DNA from: CAG-791 sp964386925
Lineage (GTDB): Bacteria; Bacillota; Clostridia; Lachnospirales; Lachnospiraceae
Length of the DNA stretch: 17,507 bases
Direction of reading: 5' to 3'
NCBI GenBank assembly: GCA_964386925.1
Contig: CAYLUU010000047.1
Location: 1-17,507, forward strand
Shown here one piece after another: positions 13,501-17,507 of this stretch. A model generated the notes under the pieces. It saw only the letters and a list, made by a program, of their open reading frames with translations, had not been told where the DNA came from and searched no databases. The first letter of the stretch is position 1. Each line of letters opens with the position of its first letter. Both the position numbers and the translations under genes were made by a program.

Positions 13501-15111
13501 ATGCATTTACGAACGCACAAAGCGATACGGAGAATGACGATTTTCCTGGATACGGCAGCAACAACAGCGGCCTTTTTGCTGGGAATCTACCTGCGGATGT
13601 GGAGCCGCATCGTCCCGTGGATGATACAGCTCTACAGCACGGTCTTTATTCTGGACATTCTGCTCTATCTCTTCTGGAACACATATCGGAGAGCCAAGCG
13701 GCACGAGTACAACATTATGGAGTTCGACCCGGTTGAGAACTGTATGAGGGTCCTACGGGAGAAATGTTTTCAATATACCGGATTGATTGTGCTGCTGGCA
13801 TTCACGCGATCCTTTTTCCGAATTTCGAGACTGGCGCTGTTTTATATCATTGTATTTGATGTTCTGTTCACCTGCATTTGCCGGCTGCTGCTGCGCTCGT
13901 ATCTTCTGAAGGAACGGAAGCTGTGGCACCTGGGGGCACATTATCTGCTGATCACAACGAGTGCGCAGGAGACTCTGGCAAGAGAAAGATTTGCAATGTC
14001 ACTGCCGGAGGATGCAGAGATCTCTGCGACCTTCCGTATTGACACGGATCCGGGAGAGGAAGAACAGAAATTCCAGGGCTGCTTCCGGGAATGGCTGAAG
14101 GGGGCAGAGAGAACATTTTGCAGGGAAAATGGGGTGTCTCTTACGGAGATGGAGAAGCATCCGTTTCATGCGTATTTCTATCTGCCGGAACAGGAAACGG
14201 AGAAGCAAAAGGCAATGACGGAGGTTCTCCGAGAGCACCGGATTCCGGTGAGCGTGGCGCTGTTCGGGCATGGACGGGCACTGCCGGAGAAGATGATTCG
14301 CAGCCTCGGACCCTTTGCAATTGCGGAATATGATTTCCTGTCGGATTATTGTGAAGTCTTCGATGTGAAATATGCGGTTTCTGATGTTGAAACTGCAGCA
14401 TTTTCGGTTCTGGATCTTCTGGAGAAGCAGGAAGAAAATGGGGCATTGCCTTGTCTGGGCGGGCAGTACATATGCTTTTCCAATGTGCATACGCTGATGA
14501 TGGCAGAGGATGATGCTTCTTATCGGGGAATTCTGAATGGTTCGGCATATACCTTCCCGGACGGAAGACCGATCGCGGAGTACCAGAAGCGCAAGGGATT
14601 TTACCGTGCGGAGCGTGTAGCAGGACCGGATTTTATGGATGCTGTGTTCCGTGCAACTATGGATGGTCGGGTGAGTCATTATTTTTACGGTTCGACGCAG
14701 GAGACGATTGATCAGCTGCGGGAGAAGCTGCCGAAGCGTTACCCTGGCATTCGGATTGCGGGAATGGTGTCTCCGCCGTTTCGGAAGGAGACTGAAGAAG
14801 AGGATGCGGAAACGATTCGGAGAATCAATGAATCCGGAGCGGCACTCATCTGGATAGGTCTGGGCGCACCCAAGCAGGAACGCTGGATGGCTGAGCACAA
14901 GGGGAAGCTGAATGGTGTGATGCTGGGAGTCGGGGCAGGATTTGACTTCTATGCGGATACGGTGAAGCGGGCACCTTTGTGGTGCCAGAAGATTGGCATG
15001 GAGTGGCTGTATCGCCTGATGCAGGACCCCAAGCGTTTGGCCAGCCGCTACATTGTAACGAATGCCAAATACGGCTGGTGTCTGTTAAAGGAATTCTTAC
15101 ACCTGCGATAG
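13501..15111 (+). CDS. Fusion of sugar-transferase-like membrane/Rossmann half to WecG/TagA/CpsF glycosyltransferase
   Basis: A 536-residue protein in two parts. Residues 1-135 hold about four hydrophobic segments (13-31, 41-59, 91-106, 111-133). Residues 147-280 look like the nucleotide-binding-type domain of polyprenyl-phosphate sugar transferases (HYLLITTSAQ, HAYFYLPEQ, HRIPVSVALFGHGRALPEKM). The catalytic sugar-transferase domain normally expected next is absent. Residues 286-536 instead form a full GT26 domain: FDVKYAVSDVETA, FSNVHTLMMAEDD, FPDGRPIAEYQKRKG with candidate catalytic Asp354, HYFYGSTQETI, LIWIGLGAPKQERWM, GVGAGFDFYADTVKRAPLWCQKIGMEWLYRLMQDPKRLASRY. The C-terminal appendage linked to membrane binding in TagA is present. 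GT26 enzymes add a ManNAc-type sugar to lipid-linked intermediates for teichoic acid or capsule. No other polysaccharide genes are nearby. The ribosome site GGGA (13491-13494) is weak; ATG 13534 is an alternative. Confidence 0.85.
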   Translation: MHLRTHKAIRRMTIFLDTAATTAAFLLGIYLRMWSRIVPWMIQLYSTVFILDILLYLFWNTYRRAKRHEYNIMEFDPVENCMRVLREKCFQYTGLIVLLAFTRSFFRISRLALFYIIVFDVLFTCICRLLLRSYLLKERKLWHLGAHYLLITTSAQETLARERFAMSLPEDAEISATFRIDTDPGEEEQKFQGCFREWLKGAERTFCRENGVSLTEMEKHPFHAYFYLPEQETEKQKAMTEVLREHRIPVSVALFGHGRALPEKMIRSLGPFAIAEYDFLSDYCEVFDVKYAVSDVETAAFSVLDLLEKQEENGALPCLGGQYICFSNVHTLMMAEDDASYRGILNGSAYTFPDGRPIAEYQKRKGFYRAERVAGPDFMDAVFRATMDGRVSHYFYGSTQETIDQLREKLPKRYPGIRIAGMVSPPFRKETEEEDAETIRRINESGAALIWIGLGAPKQERWMAEHKGKLNGVMLGVGAGFDFYADTVKRAPLWCQKIGMEWLYRLMQDPKRLASRYIVTNAKYGWCLLKEFLHLR

Positions 15112-15224
15112 ATTTGGAAGGGTACATAGTTTCGGCAGCCCTTAAAATATTCATAATCCGCTCAGTTCCAACGGAAAATGGTTGTTTCCTTATGCGGATA
15201 ATGCACTGGTTCGGAGAAACTGGA

Positions 15225-15932
15225 ATGGATCAAAACAGAATGATAAGTCAGAAAAAAACGTTTCAGATGTCGGAGACAACCGGTGTCATGATTGCATTGA
15301 CGCTGTCCGGTGGAATGCAGGATGCATATTCCTATTTTCTGCGCGGGAAGGTGTTCGCCAATGCGCAGACAGGCAATATTGTCCTGATGGGAGCACATCT
15401 GTTCAATGGAGAGTTCGCAGAAGCGCTGCGGTATCTGTTCCCGATTGTGGCGTTTGCGATGGGCGTGTTCACTGCAGAGCAGATTCGCGGACGGTTTCAG
15501 CAGGAGAAGAGGCTTCACTGGAGACAGCTGATCGTGGCCATTGAAGTGCTCCTCCTTCTGATCGTTGGTCTTCTGCCGGTGAATGACACCATCAATCCCA
15601 TTGCCAATGCCTTAACTTCCTTTTCCTGTGCGATGCAGGTGCAGGCCTTTCGCAAGGTGAACGGCTATGCCTATGCGAGCACAATGTGCATCGGCAATAT
15701 GCGCAGCGGAATGGAGGCTCTGAGCGCCTATACGAGAACAGGCGACCGGGAAACACTGCGTAAATCCATGCAATATGGCGTGGTTATTCTGACGTTTCTT
15801 CTGGGCGCGGGAGCCGGCGGGGCATTGATCCAAAGAGCGGCGGACAGGAGAATGATATGGATTTCCTGCGCACTTTTAGCTGTGTGCTTCCTTTTGATGC
15901 TGCCAGGGGTGAAAGACCCCAAAAGCCGATGA
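15225..15932 (+). CDS. YoaK/DUF1275 family membrane protein
   Basis: A 235-residue integral membrane protein, the usual length for the family. The first helix carries the family signature SGGMQDAYSYFLRGKVFANAQTGNIVLMG (from residue 28, with the TGN at 49-51). Further hydrophobic segments lie at about 68-84, 102-118, 122-140, 184-202 and 209-226. A conserved-looking loop, FRKVNGYAYASTMCIGNMRSG, lies between helices. ATG 15225 is chosen because GGAG (15213-15216) is 8 bp upstream and the product starts like the family. In-frame ATGs at 15192 and 15201 have no ribosome site, and a longer frame back to 14979 overlaps the glycosyltransferase gene. It is 113 bp downstream of that gene. Possible transporter; substrate unknown. 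A weak -10 (CATAAT at 15152) in the gap lacks a -35. Confidence 0.88.
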   Translation: MDQNRMISQKKTFQMSETTGVMIALTLSGGMQDAYSYFLRGKVFANAQTGNIVLMGAHLFNGEFAEALRYLFPIVAFAMGVFTAEQIRGRFQQEKRLHWRQLIVAIEVLLLLIVGLLPVNDTINPIANALTSFSCAMQVQAFRKVNGYAYASTMCIGNMRSGMEALSAYTRTGDRETLRKSMQYGVVILTFLLGAGAGGALIQRAADRRMIWISCALLAVCFLLMLPGVKDPKSR

Positions 15933-15941
15933 GAGCAAGCA

Positions 15942-15986
15942 GCCGGGCACTCTTCCCTGTCCACACATGTCCGGCGAGTGAACGGC
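15942..15986 (+). other. Imperfect hairpin in the 303-bp gap before der
   Basis: GCCG (15942-15945) and CACTC (15948-15952) pair with GAGTG (15976-15980) and CGGC (15983-15986), separated by a GG/AA internal loop. The loop is large and no T-run follows, so termination of the YoaK-like transcript is possible but not demonstrated. I see no gene between 15933 and 16235; the rest is the der promoter and leader. Confidence 0.25.
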
Positions 15987-16029
15987 AGCCACAAATCCGG
16001 GGAGAGCAAATGGAAAAGGCGGCATAACA

Positions 16030-16059
16030 GGGACAGATTGGAATACGGTATGGTATAAT
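16030..16059 (+). promoter_or_regulatory. Extended -10 promoter for der
   Basis: A perfect TATAAT at 16054-16059 is preceded by TGG, giving an extended -10. GGGACA (16030-16035; 4 of 6) lies 18 bp upstream as -35. Transcription would start near 16066, leaving a leader of about 170 nt. Confidence 0.65.
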
Positions 16060-16065
16060 GCAGGC

Positions 16066-16235
16066 TTAGCTGTGCAGAAGCGACCATGACTTCCTGCGCA
16101 GGAGCTGTAACAAGTGAACGCAGATATTGATGATAGCTGGGTTAAAAGATGCAGAGCTTTGATGAGAACTTGAGAACTTGCTCTCGTGAGGGACTTTGAT
16201 CTTGGAACCCGCCCAAACAGGAATGAAACAATATT
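16066..16235 (+). other. Long 5' leader of der
   Basis: About 170 nt separate the promoter from the der start. The leader holds a perfect 12-bp palindrome (16092-16103, TCCTGCGCAGGA) and a small GAGA/TCTC hairpin near 16180-16196. I see no T-box sequence, S-box, or run of U before the start codon. It contains short unsupported reading frames only, for example 14 codons from 16086. It may be a regulated leader or simply untranslated sequence. Confidence 0.35.
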
Positions 16236-17507
16236 ATGTCTAAAAAGAAAAACAAACCCATTGTTGCCATCGTCGGTCGGCCCAACGTGGGCAAATCCAC
16301 CCTGTTCAATGCCATTGCAGGAGAGAGAATATCAATTGTAGAGGATACGCCCGGCGTCACCCGTGATCGTATTTATGCAGATGCCAGCTGGCTGAACTAT
16401 AGCTTCACGCTGATTGATACCGGCGGAATCGAGCCGGATTCCCAGGATGTGATCCTCTCCCAGATGAGGGAGCAGGCACAGATTGCCATTGACATGGCAG
16501 ATGTCATTCTCTTCCTGGTGGACATTCAGTCCGGAATGCAGGATGCAGACAGCAAGGTGGCGGATATGCTCCGCCGCTCCCGGAAGCCGGTTATCCTGAC
16601 GGTGAACAAGGTAGACAAGCCGGTGCAGATGCAGCCGTATGTCTATGAATTCTACAACCTTGGAATCGGTGATCCCATCCCGGTCTCTGCTGCGGGCAAG
16701 ACCGGGATCGGCGATCTTCTGGAGGAAGTGGTGAAGCATTTCCCGGAAGGGTCCGAGGACATCGAAGAGGATGATACCGTTCGTGTGGCCATCATCGGCA
16801 AGCCGAATGTGGGCAAGTCCTCTATTGTAAACCGTCTGATCGGAGAGAATCGTGTCATTGTTTCGGATATCGCAGGAACCACGCGCGATGCCATTGATAC
16901 GAAGGTGCGGCATAAGGGGAAGGATTATATCTTTGTCGATACGGCCGGTCTTCGCCGCAAGAACAAAATCTCTGAGGAGCTGGAGCATTATATGGTGCTC
17001 CGTGCCGTGGCAGCGGTAGAGCGATCGGACATTGCGCTCCTGGTGATTTCTGCCGAGGACGGCGTGACGGAGCAGGATGCGAAGATTGCCGGAATCGCGC
17101 ACGACCGCGGCAAGGCAGTGATCATTGCTGTGAATAAGTGGGATGCCCTGAAGAAGGACAATTCCACGATGAAAGAATTTACGAAGAAGATTCGCCAGAC
17201 ACTGTCCTTTATGCCGTATGCGGAGATTCTTTATATCTCTGCCAAAACAGGACAGCGCATGAACGCCATCTATGACATGGTGGACATGGTATCGGACAGC
17301 CAGAATCTGCGGATTCAGACGGGTGTTCTGAATGAGATTCTGACAGAGGCCGCTGTCATGCAGCAGCCGCCGTCTGACAAGGGCAAGATGCTGCGCATTT
17401 TCTATGCAACGCAGGCAGGCGTCAAGCCGCCGACCTTTGTTCTGTTCGTGAATTACAAGTACCTGATGCATTTCTCCTATCTGCGTTATCTGGAGAATCA
17501 GATTCGT
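16236..17507 (+). CDS. der: Ribosome biogenesis GTPase Der (EngA), 3' end cut by window
   Basis: Der is a tandem-GTPase needed for 50S ribosomal subunit assembly. The 424 codons present have no stop, and the family is usually about 435-445 residues, so only the last few codons are missing. G domain 1 has GRPNVGKS (14-21), DTPGVTRD, DTGG (61-64), NKVD (124-127) and SAAG. An acidic linker (EGSEDIEEDD) follows. G domain 2 has GKPNVGKS (188-195), DIAGTTRD, DTAG (235-238), NKWD (300-303) and SAKT. The C-terminal KH-like domain runs from about residue 355 (VSDSQNLRIQTGVLNEIL) to the edge. All nucleotide-binding motifs are intact. The start is ATG 16236; the only purine run, AGGA at 16219-16222, is 13 bp away, so the ribosome site is weak or unusually spaced. 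A long minus-strand frame here is a shadow. Confidence 0.95.
   Translation, partial: MSKKKNKPIVAIVGRPNVGKSTLFNAIAGERISIVEDTPGVTRDRIYADASWLNYSFTLIDTGGIEPDSQDVILSQMREQAQIAIDMADVILFLVDIQSGMQDADSKVADMLRRSRKPVILTVNKVDKPVQMQPYVYEFYNLGIGDPIPVSAAGKTGIGDLLEEVVKHFPEGSEDIEEDDTVRVAIIGKPNVGKSSIVNRLIGENRVIVSDIAGTTRDAIDTKVRHKGKDYIFVDTAGLRRKNKISEELEHYMVLRAVAAVERSDIALLVISAEDGVTEQDAKIAGIAHDRGKAVIIAVNKWDALKKDNSTMKEFTKKIRQTLSFMPYAEILYISAKTGQRMNAIYDMVDMVSDSQNLRIQTGVLNEILTEAAVMQQPPSDKGKMLRIFYATQAGVKPPTFVLFVNYKYLMHFSYLRYLENQIR

Noticed and set aside
13380..13736. 118-residue plus-strand frame before and inside the glycosyltransferase gene
   Set aside because: No ribosome site or family pattern. More than half overlaps the real gene in another frame.
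13999..14898. 299-residue open frame on the minus strand
   Set aside because: It lies entirely within the glycosyltransferase fusion gene, whose motifs are clear on the plus strand. The minus-strand product is rich in His, Arg and Cys, without domain features.
14979..15224. Longer N-terminus for the YoaK-like protein
   Set aside because: It overlaps the glycosyltransferase gene in another frame, and the family N-terminus and ribosome site fit 15225.
15906..15920. GGGGT/ACCCC hairpin as terminator of the YoaK-like gene
   Set aside because: It lies inside the coding sequence and has no T-run.
16223..16243. Six-codon frame overlapping the der start (possible coupling peptide)
   Set aside because: There is no ribosome site at a workable distance before 16223. 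Such short frames arise easily by chance.
16332..17471. 379-residue open frame on the minus strand
   Set aside because: It is a complete shadow of der, with no family pattern, and is an ordinary consequence of codon bias in the opposite gene.

Overview
The window looks like chromosomal DNA of a moderately GC-rich member of the Firmicutes/Clostridia, most likely Lachnospiraceae. This rests on the protein content (GerMN lipoprotein, DUF2325 protein, ArgJ-type arginine pathway, comEA/comEC), purine-rich Shine-Dalgarno sites, TTG starts and tight same-strand packing. All thirteen genes are on the + strand. No tRNA, rRNA, CRISPR array, insertion sequence or phage gene was seen. The lineage call is an inference.

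Region 1 (about 1-5465) is an arginine unit: a YpeA-like GNAT acetyltransferase, argJ, argB and argD, then a gene for an extracellular solute-binding-like protein whose TTG start overlaps the argD stop by 4 bases. ArgJ, ArgB and ArgD supply steps 1/5, 2 and 4 of the acetylated ornithine branch. The step-3 gene argC is not in the window. A structured intergenic element precedes the GNAT gene.

At 5469-5568 there is a run of exactly 100 N, a scaffold gap. The order arginine unit -> competence unit is therefore an assembly statement, not something the sequence shows. The first bases after the gap form a second structured element that shares four short boxes, in the same order, with the element at the window start. 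It is followed by a strong intrinsic terminator.

Region 2 (5744-12712) runs comEA, OmpR-family response regulator, sensor histidine kinase, two-domain GerMN lipoprotein, comEC. The two DNA-uptake genes thus flank a two-component system and a GerM-like lipoprotein. A third hairpin, with a compensatory base change relative to the first, lies just before comEC, and a potentially bistable hairpin follows it.

Region 3 (12820-15932) holds three genes with weaker mutual links: a small DUF2325 protein with its own promoter and a near-perfect ribosome binding site, a membrane protein that joins a polyprenyl-phosphate sugar-transferase-like N-terminal half to a WecG/TagA/CpsF glycosyltransferase, and a YoaK/DUF1275 membrane protein.

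Region 4 (16030-17507) is a clear extended -10 promoter, a leader of about 170 nt, and the housekeeping GTPase der, which runs off the end of the window a few codons short of completion.

The most distinctive things are the structured intergenic element family, the sugar-transferase/TagA fusion, and the two-component system plus GerMN block between comEA and comEC. No complete new defence or mobile system was found.
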